Assembly: GCF_914767665.1 (NCBI RefSeq)
Contig: NC_059502.1
Coordinates: 59,192,031 to 59,256,030, forward strand
Source of the DNA: Harmonia axyridis
Taxonomy: Eukaryota > Arthropoda > Insecta > Coleoptera > Coccinellidae
DNA: 64,000 nt
Reading direction: 5' to 3'
How positions within the stretch are numbered: position 1 is the first letter of the stretch; each line of letters opens with the position of its first letter. The notes below the pieces were generated by a model. That model did not search any database. It worked only from the letters and a program-made list of their open reading frames with translations, and was not told the origin of the DNA. Shown here piece after piece: positions 1 through 11,440 of the stretch. The translations under genes and the position numbers were made by a program.

Positions 1-1029
1 ATTAAAATGTCGTCAATTTTTGGTGGAGAGGAAGGATAAATAAGATTTTGTTTATCAATAAGTAGTCCTTCAATATAAATATGTCAGATTATTCTGTGAA
101 AAAAATACACAAACCAATCACTACATCTATCGAGAAGGCAAAATTTTTGCTGAGGTTTTTATCTGTGCTCTTCTATGAAACGTTGAAATGTATGATGTCC
201 CGTTTACATTTCCTCTACTTATACCCAGATTTTATCTATACTTGCTTCATTGTTTGAATTCAATAAATTTTCGTATTGCTCTATCTCAAAAGAATATATA
301 TTCAAAAATACATATGACCACAGGCGTAGCCATGTTTTAGTTTGAGGAGGTTCAAGACAAGGGCGTATACAGGGGTGTTATAACAATTTTTTTTCTCAGA
401 AATAAATGAGTGTTTCGATTGTCCATATATACCATGGTGATTTCTGTCGTACCTTCATGTTGAAACATTATTATGGAATAGCAAAAATATCAAACTCTAT
501 CTCTGGATACGCCACTAGTTTAGAAAATAAAACGAATAAAAGTGCATTTGCATGAAATAACCATTATATCCTATTAATTTCAAAATATCTATTCAACCAT
601 ATAACAACCAAGAATATTTGATTTCAATTACAGATTATGGAATGGGTCTTCTGTTTATCTTCTGAAATATCTACACTACTTCTTCAACATTTACCTATCT
701 CTACTCCATAGTAAATATTTATGAAAGCCAACCATTCAGTCTGTCTTCATTCTTTGTGTTAAGTTTTTAGTCCCCGCAGACTTGTAGTTCTAAATCTATG
801 GAAGTGTCAAAAATAAACTGATATTGAACATGATTTGATCGAGCAAATCACCACGGTTAATGTTTTAGAAACCCACCATTAATATGATAGCACATTGGTT
901 TGATATTAAAATTGATTCTCTATGTAAATTGCACTTAGTTTATGTGGAATTGGTGGATTAGATTGAGCTTGGGAACATTGTGTTGTTTTAGTTCTTTATT
1001 CTGGGAAATTTTTCGAATTTAATATAGTT
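1..1029. other. AT-rich stretch with no recognised gene
   Basis: I see no coding-like reading frame of useful length, no transposase or reverse transcriptase motif and no strong inverted repeat. The sequence is plain AT-rich intergenic or intronic DNA. Confidence 0.5.
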
Positions 1030-1384
1030 GTAAGTTTGAGTATTCTTGCCCAACTTAATCATGACACAAGTCATGAGTGAGATGTCGACATTTGTATCAA
1101 TATATAAGTCTCGAATTCAGAGACTTATATAGTGGGGCTATCTTTAGGGATGATATCCAAATTCAAACAAATATGTATCGATACAGTTTTCATAACTGTA
1201 ACGGAAGAAGTATTTACAATATTGAACAATTAATTACTCAAAACAAACACTACAAACATGAATCGATACAAATGTCAATATTTCAAAACTAGATTAAATA
1301 AAATATGACAACTCACTCATGACTTGTGTCATGATTAACATGACTTGTGTCATGATTAAGTTTGGTAAGAATACTCAAATTTAC
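1030..1384. mobile_element. Non-autonomous TIR element (MITE), about 355 bp
   Basis: The left end (1030-1082) reads inward as GTAAGTTTGAGTATTCTTGC and continues into ATCATGACACAAGTCATGA. The right end (about 1310-1384) is its reverse complement with a few changes and one extra copy of the ATCATGACACAAGTCATG unit. That unit is itself a near-palindrome. The interior holds no transposase. A second small palindrome (TATAAGTCTC / GAGACTTATA) lies at about 1102-1129. The family is not recognised. Confidence 0.6.
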
Positions 1385-1560
1385 ATAATAATTCTTATTT
1401 TATTTATTAATTGATAATACTGTTTATCAAAAAAAGCTCTTATCACAGATATTATTTTCCTAATGGCAACTAACCAATACTCACACAAAAAAAATAAAAT
1501 TATAATTTTGTAATTAACAATTTTTGAAGTACATTCTCAAGTTTTTATTTAAGGAGGGTA

Positions 1561-2034
1561 TGTTTCACAAAATCTTATTGTTCGGGAGTTCATTGAAAAA
1601 TTGTGGTCCTGTGTAGCTTGGTCTTCTTCTGCCAAAAATGGAACGTAAGTTTTTGTTCAAGGCGAATATATCCCTATGTCTTATAACATAGTCATGAGGA
1701 AAAGTTTCCAAACAGACCTTGACTTTCAGTAGATTATTATTAATTTTGAACACTAATGCACATATTTCCCGATTTATAAGTTTCCTAATTGGTAAAATTG
1801 GACATCGTTCATAAAGCAAACTTGTGATCGTTTGAAAATTGTTTCAACTGTACTGTTCTGTAACCTCTGAAGCCGATTTATATAAAACTTCAAGGTATTT
1901 CCCCAAATTGCCAGCAGATATGTTGAGACACTGTTAATATGGGCATTGCACGTCAACAGTTTGTTCTTCACATTAAAATAGTTGCTTACTATTTTCATAC
2001 AGTTTATTAATCCAGACAGTTTACCAAAAATCAT
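1561..2034 (-). pseudogene. LINE reverse transcriptase C-terminal relic
   Basis: Two overlapping minus-strand frames (1774-2034 and 1565-1819) together resemble the C-terminal region that follows the RT domain of jockey/CR1-type LINEs. The upstream frame has NKLLTCNAHINSVSTYLLAIW, a weak match to the region where these proteins usually read SxLxYGxxxW, followed by RLQRLQN. The downstream frame has YTGPQFFNELPNN, like the usual NxLP ending. A frameshift separates the halves and no catalytic domain remains. The clade is inferred from these short motifs only. Confidence 0.45.
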
Positions 2035-3289
2035 GTCAATATGTTTTTTCTAGTTCGAATTTTCAACTACAACCAAGCCAAGGTAAGTGTATACCTAATA
2101 GTTTGCTTTGCTGATGTTTTTCCTATTTCTCATCATATCGAGAATAACAGGTATTTTTCTCCTGTGATTGGTTTATAACCGGTTGGAAATAATAGTATAT
2201 TATTCAACGAGCGGTAATGTAGGTCATAACTCACGCAGATGAAGATTGCAGCAGGAGGCGCAGGCGAGTGCTGTAATTCATCAAGTGAGTTATGACCATT
2301 ACCGAAAGTTGAATACTTCACTTTATCTACGACTATAACAATAGATACTAAGAAACAAATACAGACTAAGAAGGAACGGAAAGTAAACATTTGTGCTCGA
2401 TCCCGAAAACAAGAGAGATGGAAACTTAGTGTCGCAATCGAACTAGCTTCGGCTAGCTCGAATTCAGTACAGAGTACAGAGATAGAAAACCTTAATAGTT
2501 ACCTATAACAATGCTATACAAATTTTAGATTGTAATTAGTCATTTTGTTTATTGATAAAATTAAGTGTAAACTTTGAACAAACAGTAAAAATTTTGCCTC
2601 TTTAGTTTCTGTGATTGACGTTTAAGAAATTACGTAATTTTAAATTCTCTATATTGATTCCATTATTCATGTTGAGTGTGCTTCTTAGCATGGACTGGAA
2701 AGTCCATAGAGATTAAAGACGATGCTTTATATTTAGTGCTAAGTTCACTAAAATATACCAAAAAACATTCCCTACTCAATTTGAAAACGTCAAAATTATT
2801 AAAGTGACATTCCCTCAGACATTCCCCCCTCAATAACAATAATGGAATGTTCCCTTTCGGCCAATCGAACAGTAGCAGAGAAATATAGAAGCACAGATCC
2901 ATCTTTTCCGATTTATTATAGTGAGTTATAGTAGTGAGTTATTATAACTCACGCTGTTTGTTGAATAATGAATATATAATTCAATAGTAGTAGATAAAGA
3001 TTTTTTATTATTAATAATCCCATGCAAACCCTTATTCGCTTTCTGTATTGAATAACCTCTTATATTCATAGACAAATACGTACAAAATAGAACAGGAAGT
3101 TTGTTTCGCTAATCCAACGGAAGCATGCACAGTTGTTAATAATCCCATCTTAGTGTTCCAGTCAATGACTTCCTTATTGATACGAATTTCAGAACAGGTA
3201 TAAGCCAGGAAGTTAATGGAGTGCGCACTATCTAATCGAGATCCTCGATTCACTTCTGGCTAATTAAATTCAATTGCGATTGGATTGCA
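2035..3289. other. Non-coding stretch with GTGAGTTAT inverted repeats
   Basis: No gene is recognised. A hairpin at about 2211-2304 pairs CGGTAATG...TCATAACTCAC with GTGAGTTATGACCATTACCG. Similar units recur at 2929-2955. ATTATTCAAC near 2200 faces GTTGAATAAT near 2960, so 2195-2985 could be a decayed TIR element, but I cannot fix its ends. Confidence 0.3.
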
Positions 3290-3526
3290 TCTCGAAACAC
3301 TAATCCCCGAGACCCCGCCGCCGATATGGTCATCGATATATTATTTGTAATAAAACAAGATAAACACCCGTGCGCCTCACTACCTTGAGTCCGAAATATT
3401 ATCGGGCCAAAGTTGCAAGGGGTCTAATTGGCTGATAAGAATGCGGCGCTTGTATTCAGTCCTGGAAACCCCTAATTCCGCTCCGGGGCTCCCAGGGCCT
3501 AGCAACGTGCCCGCCGGCCAGTCTGC
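3290..3526. other. GC-richer unique island
   Basis: This stretch is visibly richer in G and C than its surroundings, with blocks such as GACCCCGCCGCCGATATGG and GCCCGCCGGCCAG. A short frame (3441-3665) crosses its right edge but has no recognisable domain. It could be a conserved regulatory element or a remnant exon. Nothing in the sequence decides between them. Confidence 0.3.
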
Positions 3527-3758
3527 AATCTTGAAATTAGGGTTCTTGCAGGGAATTGAGAAATACGGTGGTGAACACGATAAGAAAGAATTACAACTTT
3601 TCGATGGAGTTGGCTTGTTTTATGGAAGTGGTTGGAGTGATGGAGCTACGATTGTTAATAATTGATTCTTGATTGATATATTATTCAGAGAGATTTGTGG
3701 CTCCTTCGTTCGCTTTCTTAAATGACTCTGATTGTTCTGTTCGGTATACCGAGTGATA
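3527..3758. repeat. Direct duplication, left copy
   Basis: This 232-bp segment beginning AATCTTGAAATTAGGG is repeated at 4740-4974 in the same orientation with only scattered differences, mostly near the right end. The copies lie about 1.2 kb apart. A fragment of a DD41D-type transposase directly abuts the right copy. Confidence 0.85.
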
Positions 3759-4134
3759 ATGATGCAGAAGTATCTTTATTAATTATAATTTATAATTCAT
3801 TTGATTTTGATTGAAGGTGAATGAACAAACCACCATGGAAACATCCAATATTTCTATATTATAAAATAAACATAAGTACATACCAAAATCGCCAAATACC
3901 TCTCAAATTGTGAAACGAATATTCACCTTGGGTGGTTTTTTGTACATTTAATCTTCATTTCTATATCTATACAAAAACAATAACCTCTAATTTTACATAC
4001 CTAATATGTTTTAAAAGTGGATCATATCGATTCAGCCTGTTTGTGTGATTATCGAGTTTTTTTTGCAATTATGCCTAGCAATATATTGTCAGTGTTTATA
4101 AAAGCAAAAATAATGGCTCTGCATGATGAGAGTT

Positions 4135-4738
4135 TGTCTTTCATTAAATCGATTGTGGCACGAGCTGTGTGACATGTTGCGCCGTCTTGTTGGAACCACA
4201 GCTCCTGGACATCATGGTTGTTCAATTCAGGAATGAAAAAGTTAGTAATCATGACTCTATACCGATCACCATTGACTGTAACGTTCTGGCCATCATCGTT
4301 TTTGAAGAAGTACGGATCAATGATTCCACCAGCCCATAAAGCGCACCAAACAGTCAGTTTTTCTGGATGTAACGGTGTTTCGACATACACTTGAGGATTA
4401 GCTTCACTCCAAATGCGGCAGTTTTGTTTGTTGACGTAGCCATTCAACCAGAAGTGCGCTTCATCGCTAAACAAAATTCGCATATGAAAATCGGGAACAA
4501 CGCCAATCTCATTTTGGGTCCATTCGATGAATCTACGCCTTACTTGATGATCGTTTGGCTTCAATTATTGCAGGAGTTGGATTTTGTAAGCACGCAAACC
4601 AAGATGCTTCCGCAAAATCTTCCATAAAGTGGATGGACACAGATCCAATTCCTGTGCTCGATGGCGGATAGACTCGTTCGGGTCTTCCTCAATGCTACGC
4701 TCTACAGCAGCAATAGCTTCTTCTGTACGCACCGTACA
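4135..4738 (-). pseudogene. DD41D-type IS630/Tc1/mariner transposase fragment
   Basis: The minus strand encodes the middle of the same transposase family found at 9564, 15955, 22147, 48928 and 56006. It runs from the second helix-turn-helix region (SIEEDPNESIRHRAQELDLC) through the first catalytic motif FSDEAHFWLNG to the second motif FQQDGATCHTA. Homology stops at about residue TIDL, so the third catalytic aspartate and the 3' terminus are missing. The 5' part is missing too, since homology ends at 4738 exactly where a duplicated host segment begins. This is a dead fragment. Confidence 0.85.
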
Positions 4739-4739
4739 G

Positions 4740-4974
4740 AATCTTGAAATTAGGGTTCTTGCAGGGAATTGAGAAATACGGTGGTGAACACGATAAGAAA
4801 GAATTACAACTTTTCGATGGAGTTGGCTTGTTTTATGGAAGTGGTTGGAGTGATGGAGCTACGATTGTTAATAATTGATTCTTGATTGATATATTATTCA
4901 GAGAGATTTGTGGCTCGTTCGTACGGTTGTTTCCTGAATGACTCTGATTGTTCTGTTTGGTATACCGAGTGATA
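4740..4974. repeat. Direct duplication, right copy
   Basis: This is the second copy of the 3527-3758 segment, in the same orientation, beginning AATCTTGAAATTAGGG and ending near ATACCGAGTGATA. It begins directly at the edge of the transposase fragment, so the duplication junction and the fragment edge coincide. Confidence 0.85.
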
Positions 4975-6783
4975 CGTAAAGTGGGAAGTATAGACATTAT
5001 AATTTATGAATGTCTTCCTACATCCTTTGAATTTGAATTTGACTTAAATTTGCAGGTGATTCTTGTTGCCTGTTATTAGTTTCATGTATAGTTGATGATT
5101 GAGTGAAATAGTATCAATCTTGCCTACTTTTTTTGGTAGCGTTCAGTGCCAAAGAGAACAACAAATGGCGCAAGAAATGTCCTTGGAAAATCCCCTCCTT
5201 ATTGAAATCTATTTAGTAAATATGTTTGCCGTAGAATATTTGATATTCATTATGCAATTTCAGAAAAATCGTTATAATTCGGTCCATCCTTTATATAATG
5301 CAGAGTTTTTGTCAGCCAGTCATGAGGAAGTATGTCGAAAACTCCCTTCAAAATATGTAATAAAAATATTTCTGTTATTTCTGAAGGCTCAGTTTCTTGC
5401 TGCTTTTTCGATTCTAGTACAATCTTGAAGCATCATTTCTGTTATGCAGAAATTATTTCATTTTTTTTTTGCATTGTTTGAAGAATCGAGTTGAGGTGAT
5501 GATTCTATATAATATTGTTGGTAGGAATGTTATTGGCCTTAATTTTGCTGCAAACGCAGTGTTCTAAAACTCCTCCGTTTCATTGTCTCACGAAATTTCT
5601 TGTCCCTTCTCATCCAATTCGCTTGGGAGTTATAAGGGGTCCGAGTATGCCAATTGACCCAAAATTTTCAATATCTCAGCTCAAGGATAACTGCCCGATT
5701 ATGTCGACGTATTGCTATTCTGCATTCTATATAATTTCGTTTCTGAGTTTTAAAAAATCATCGTTTCGTGTTTTTTCTATAGCTCTCGTTATATTTTCTA
5801 AGTCTTTCAGAGTACATGATCATTTTTTTTATGTGTCTAAAATTTTATAAGCATTTTCATTGTTGCCGGTTCTTATATGTTGAATGTTGTCTGTTGCAGG
5901 TTGCGATCCATTATTGTATTCATTAGTTTTCTCGACGTAAACCTATTGCAGATTGTTTATGATGTATACTTTATCGTCTAGTATATTTTGTCGATATGAT
6001 TCATTAAATGTTTTTTTTTGTGTTAGTTGCTTATTTCTAATTTTCGTATTAACTCCCAGCACTGTAGCTATTGAAATGAAGCACATTTATGATAAGGTGG
6101 AATGATTCGTGTTTCTGGTTAGACAAATAAATTCTCCTTGTTCTTTATGTCCAAAAGATGCGGAAGTTTTTTCGTTTTTAGATGTTTCCTATCTTGGAAG
6201 ATTGCCTCTTTTTAGTAGTTTTCTGTATCCTTGAAATCGATGAATCATTAGATATTATTATAATTAGTTTTTGAGTTATCTATTATTGATTCTTATGCTG
6301 ACCTGACACCTAATGTGAAACTAATCGATGTGGAGCTATGCGAAGTCAGCTTTAGAAATCAAACTTTCGGTGGTTGATGAGTTTGAATCATCATTGGTAA
6401 GGAACTTTTCTGCAATACATCTGTTATGATATATTTTCAGAAATTTCTATATAGTATAATTCAGCCAAATGCAAATAATGCGATAGGAAAATTAGTGGAA
6501 ATATGCTTGAAAAAAATAATTGAACATACGAAAAATCCGCTGCTGAAATTCCTATTTCCTAACCAAACCTATAAAACTTGAATTCCAAAACTAACTTTCA
6601 TGACAATTAGATTAGTAAAACACAAAAGGCCTAAAATGTTAATGGAATTAGTTACTCAATTCAAACAACCATATTCAATTGATAGAAAACTAACCAATAA
6701 GGACTTTGTTGTTAACACAGTAAGATTATGTTTAGTCATGCTTTCCAAATGTGGCTGACAGATACTCTAAAAATGTAACAAAC
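4975..6783. other. Non-coding stretch, possibly an ancient retroelement relic
   Basis: Open frames at 5099-5428 and 5515-5850 (plus) look like chance frames of T-rich DNA. On the minus strand, broken frames around 5550-5850 read as charged, possibly coiled-coil protein (for example TRAIEKTRNDDFLKLRNEI). That hints at a decayed retroelement, but I cannot place it in a family. Nothing else is recognised. Confidence 0.25.
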
Positions 6784-7053
6784 TACAGGGTGTTACATTC
6801 AAACCAATTGTCGCTAGACAATAAGTATTTTTGATAATATTGTTGATTTAACTAATAAAGAATGTTACGCGTTACTTTATGAGGACACACAAAACTATTG
6901 TATTTTTGTCCATCCTGTACCAATTGAAATCAACATGTGATCCATTTTTGGAATCAGCTCAGCTAGAGTAATCCGAAAATTGAGACAAAATGGGGGTGTT
7001 CCATTTAAAAACAATGACTGTAACGTCATTACTCGAAAGTAATTCACCCTGTA
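6784..7053. mobile_element. Small TACAGGGTG-ended element, about 270 bp
   Basis: The left end TACAGGGTGTTAC faces the right end TTCACCCTGTA, both next to TA, as expected for a TA-inserting Tc1/mariner-type MITE. The matching terminal repeats are only about 9 bp and the interior is non-coding. The same terminus recurs at 13892, 17277, 37730, 46485 and 51350, which suggests an abundant family in this genome. Confidence 0.5.
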
Positions 7054-8529
7054 TATTAGATTATTATTTTAAAATACGGTAAATTAAAATGAAAAATCGA
7101 CGTGTTTCAGGATTATTTCTTAAAATGTTATGTTCAGCTAAAAATGAATTTGTTCCATACTTTAGGGACACAGTGTATACTTCCATAATGAATATGTTGC
7201 ACGATCAATTATGGTTATTTCGAGAATACCAACCACTGAATTGTGCGAAATGGGCATATCTTTATATCGATGATTGTGGAAAACCGCTCAGAAAACTTGT
7301 CTAGAGTTTTCTAACCGAAAACAGACATTTTGAAACGGAATAATCAGCTCTTAACGTTAAAAGCATCATGCGAGAAGCGGAAGCAAGAGCAAGAGAAGAC
7401 CCTTGTCACCTTTTACTTCTGAAATGTCAACTTGAAGTTTCAATAAAGCACTTTGCCTATATTTTTTATGGCTGTGCGATTCCACGTGTCAGAGAAAATA
7501 AAAGGGTTCCCAGCTCTCCTGCATGCGTCTACCACGCGGGTTGCCTTCCATAAAAGAATTCTTGCCATGGATGGGATCAAGGGAGGCTGGAAACTCTCCC
7601 AGCCTGAATAAATTTTTCCGTTCACGTACTCGCGTGAACGGAAAAATTCATTCTTTGTAGTTTCGAAATGACGAAATGGATTATTTCTATTTTCGATTAG
7701 TCGACAGGAGTATTATTATATTTGAAGTTTATTCAATCGTGGTACTTGCGCGCCTTGAATGGACCATATTGGAGTTGAATATCGAAATTGATGATTCAAT
7801 AATGTGATTTGAAAAGGAAACTTGACACGTGCGACATTTCAAGCTGATCTCATCATCAGAATCATAGAAATAGAAAAAACATCAGAGAAAGAAAAGTTAA
7901 AACTAATTTCGTGCATATATAATTATTTCTCTATTTCAGTATTGTAATAAGTTCATTACAGTTCTAAAAACAGTGCTGTAATGAACTCATTTTAGCATTG
8001 TTTTCAGTTATATTTTTCGTTCTGTGGTTGTCTACACAGACTTCCAATCCTATCAAAATTCAACACACGTCAAATTGTCAATATAATATGTATATAGTGA
8101 AATGATTTGTAACATTATTCAAAATTTCTCTTAATTCTGGTGGTGTTAAATCAATTTCGTATTTGTAAATTATTTCATAATTCGAAACGTAGGTACCATT
8201 TATATTCAAATTCCGTAATCTGTCAATTTTCGTAACAGTCGCACCAACTGCCAAGATACAATACAAAAGTCACTAGGATATATAATCTGAATTTTTCATT
8301 GTGAATATTTCACAAAACTTGACTGAAATAGAGAAAATATTGTCTGATACTCGTTGCAGAAGGCAATTCCAACACTCTTGCGTTCAAATTTCTCATTCGT
8401 GTTGGAACAGGAACCCATTCTGCAACTTGTTTTAGAATATACTATTATAATACCTACAAAAGCAGAAGGCACTGATATTCTTCCATGAGACAGAAATTCA
8501 ACAATGAGCCGAAATGGCCAGTATTGGAA
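7054..8529. other. Non-coding stretch with small hairpins
   Basis: I see no gene. The stretch contains a perfect 16-bp-arm hairpin at 7611-7648 (listed separately), an 11-bp-arm hairpin at about 7951-7986 (GTTCATTACAG / CTGTAATGAAC), and an interrupted inverted repeat at about 8353-8428 (GTTGCAGAA...TTCTGCAAC). Confidence 0.4.
7611..7648. repeat. Perfect hairpin, 16-bp arms
   Basis: AATTTTTCCGTTCACG (7611-7626) is followed by a 6-nt loop and its exact reverse complement (7633-7648). A perfect palindrome in otherwise decayed DNA suggests a recent origin or a structure under constraint. No role can be assigned. Confidence 0.8.
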
Positions 8530-9345
8530 CGAATCAAGTCATTTATGAAATTTTCAGGCATATCGTTCCATTCTTCCTGAAGGGCTAAATTCAATTCCTG
8601 AAAAGTTGAAGGTAGGTTTTGGCGATTGAATATTGCTCTCCCATACGTGCTCAATTGGATTCATGTCTGGTGAATTTGCTGGCCAGCTTATTCTCTGGAT
8701 ATTGTTATTAGTTCAATGATGTTTTCTACTTAGATGGCATCAGTCATTGTTCCTTCAACGATAATAAGAGGGGTACGGCGACCGAACATTATACCACCTC
8801 AGCACATTATTGATCCGCCTTGACAGGGCATAACTTTCCGGGCAAAACTGAGTTTGCTTGCACCTCTCTAAACTCTTTTTCGTCGACTTTATAAACCGAA
8901 TCGTGACACGTCCGAAAAATGGACGTTGTGCCATTGTGGTAGAAGCCAGTCTTAGTGGTGTTCTGCCCATTGCCGACGGGTAGCTCTATATCCAGATGAT
9001 AACCGAGGTACTCTCTTAAAAGCCTTCTAGCCCTTAAATTTGGTGAATGCAACCGTCTCCTTATGGTACTGGTTAAGACTACCCGTCCACAGGTACTCAA
9101 AATATTACTTCGAAGGGATGTTACTGATACCATTCGATTCCTTCGAGTAAAATGGTCTTCCCTTGTAGATGTTATTCTGGGTCAACCAGGCACTGGTCTC
9201 CGGGCAACGCTGCCGGTTTCCAGGAAAAGAGCCAATATGCGCCTGACTAAAGTCCGTGGAATATTCAAAAGTTGCGCAATCTGGCGGTTACACAAAGCTT
9301 CTTGATGTAAGGCTATTATTGTCGCCCGGTCAAACTGAGAAATTC
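8530..9345 (-). pseudogene. Decayed Tc1-like transposase, copy 1
   Basis: Broken minus-strand frames give an N-terminal helix-turn-helix-like segment (RQIAQLLNIPRTLVRRI), an RPxPG linker, and HFSDVSRFGL around the first catalytic aspartate. They end with a GGSIM...GGIMFGRRTPLIIVEG stretch typical of Tc1-like proteins. Stops and frameshifts interrupt it throughout, and the DDE C-terminal part is barely readable. The sequence 8530-8710 matches 43390-43585, so the two loci are copies of one family. Confidence 0.7.
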
Positions 9346-9563
9346 ATTTATTCGCTGAAAACTGATTAACTTCGAATACACCTGTATTTTTCCTAACAGG
9401 AAACTTTTTTTGCTGATTTATTGTTTTGATTTAAGTCATAAAATAGTGAAGATTCCACACAAAAAATTGTTCTGGTACATTTAACAAGTTGAGAGTTGAT
9501 AGGGGGGCCAAGACTTTTGACAAGATGTTTCTTGTAAGACTCACATTCATAATAAGATATAAA

Positions 9564-10898
9564 GGGTTTTTTTTAGAGCTATAAAACTTTAAATTGCAAT
9601 AAAACTATGGAGAGAGAGAAAATGCAAAGAGCCATCCACCTTAGGTACTCCAGCATTATTCGATTGACATGAATTTTATTTATCCGCAAGATAATCTTGT
9701 GGCATTACATTTTGAATATGATTTCTGGCATATGACCGCCACGGCTGGCTTGGATGTAGTCCAATCTAGACGTCCAATTTTCGATGACTTTTTCCAACAT
9801 TTTTGGCCGTATATCGGCAATAACACGGCGAATGTTGTCTTCCAAATGGTCAAGGGTTTGTGGCTTATCCGCATAGACCATTGAATTTACATAGCCCCAC
9901 AGAAAGTAGTCTAGCGGTGTTAATCACAAGATCTTGGAGGCCAATTCACAGGTCCAAAACGTGAAATTAGGCGGTCACCAAACGTGTCTTTCAATAAATC
10001 GATTGTGGCACGAGCTGTGACATGTTGCGCCGTTTGTTGGAACCACAGCTTCTACACATCATGGTGTTCAATTCAGGAATGGAAAAGTTAGTAATCATGG
10101 CTCTATACCGATCACCACTGACTGTAACGTTCTTGCCATCATCGTTTTTGAAGAAGTACGGACCAATGATTCCACCAGCCCATAAAGCGCACCAAACTTT
10201 TTTTAGTTTTACTGGATGTAACGGTGTTTCGACATACACTTGAGGATTAGCTTCACTCCAAATGTGGCAGTTTTGTTTGTTGACGTAGCCATTCGACCAG
10301 AAGTGCGCTTAATCGCTAAACAAAATTCGCTTATGAAAATCGGGAACAACGGCAATCTCATTTTGGGCCCATTCGACGAATTTACGCCTTGCTTGATGAT
10401 CGTTTGGCTTCAATTCTTGCTCGAGTTGAATTTTGTGAGCACGCAAACCAATATCCTTCCGCAAAATCTTCCATAAAGTGGATGGACACAGATCCAATTC
10501 CTGTGCTCGATGGCGGATAGACTCATTCGGGTCTTCCTCAATGCTACGCTCTACAGCAGCAATAGCTTCTTCTGTTCGCACCGTACGGCGTCTCTGGGGA
10601 TGCGAGTTATCAATAAGAGTAAACGTGGTGCGAGAACGTTCCATGGTTAATCGAATTAACAGCTCTGATGGACGATTTTGTCGACGATAAAATGGACGTA
10701 GTGCGCGATACGTATTCCGCACAGAATCATTATTTTCGAAATGAAATTGCACTATTTGCAAGCGTTGTTCAGGTGTGAGTCTACTTTTGATGAATTGCCA
10801 AACCAAACTGAGAATAAATCACTTGACAGCTGTTGCATCGGTCGCCAAATTGAACAGTTATGCCAACTTAAAGTTATACACTTCGAAAAAAAACACCC
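9564..10898 (-). pseudogene. DD41D-type Tc1/mariner element, near full length
   Basis: The element is about 1335 bp and inverted, with ends related to GGGTGTTTTTTT...AAAAAAACACCC followed by TTTA. The N-terminal frame (10309-10806) holds the DNA-binding region (LTPEQRLQIVQFHFENN, then HRAQELDLCPSTLWKILRKD). It is cut by a stop inside the first catalytic motif FSD(E)AHFW. A second frame (9991-10239) covers YFFKNDDGKNV to ITNFSIPELN, and further frameshifts follow. In intact relatives here, 41 residues lie between the second and third catalytic aspartates (QQDGAT to LTPLDYF), which points to the DD41D (rosa-like) group. The copy is inactive as written. Confidence 0.85.
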
Positions 10899-11279
10899 TT
10901 TATTTCTGCAAGCTCATGCGCGCTTATACTAAATAAGAGGAATTCGCCAGTGTGATTTTATCAGTAGGTATCCCACATTTCTATGATATCTTTGGTTTAT
11001 TTTGGTAGTTTCAGAAATCTTAAAGCAGGAGCCACATTGAAAATAAAGGTTTGAAAAACCATTAAAATTAATTAATTTTTTTATTCAAAATGAAAAAGAC
11101 TCGAAAAAAAGAGAATATTAGAAACAAGAAAAATATAGGATTCATTCAAAAAATATTAGACACTTACATATATGTAATTATATAAAAAAACAAAAGGAAT
11201 GGAATTTTTCTCAGGAAAGAACAAAATCTTTTTCTCCTTTCATCATTTTTGTATTGATGTGACACTACACAATGAAACT

Positions 11280-11440
11280 GCTACAAATCAAGTAGCTTGA
11301 TATGATTCAAGTACTTGATGAATGAATACTTGTCTTGACTTGAGATTGGAAAAATACAATTTGACTTGAGCTTAACTTGAAATCAAGTCAAGCTCAAGCC
11401 AAGTAGCTTGAAAATCAAGCCAAACCGTGAATCCCTAATT
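11280..11440. repeat. Cluster of CTTGA / TCAAG motifs
   Basis: More than ten copies of CTTGA or its complement TCAAG lie within about 150 bp. Many are arranged head to head, as in GAAATCAAGTCAAGCTCAAG and CAAGTAGCTTGAAAATCAAG. The right side reads GTGAATCCCTA, which resembles the outer end of a hAT-type element in reverse. It could therefore be the subterminal transposase-binding region of a hAT relic, but no partner end was found. Confidence 0.5.

Noticed and set aside
5099..5850. Two plus-strand frames of about 110 residues
   Set aside because: They are hydrophobic translations of T-rich DNA with no domain or gene signals. Any real relic here is more likely on the minus strand.
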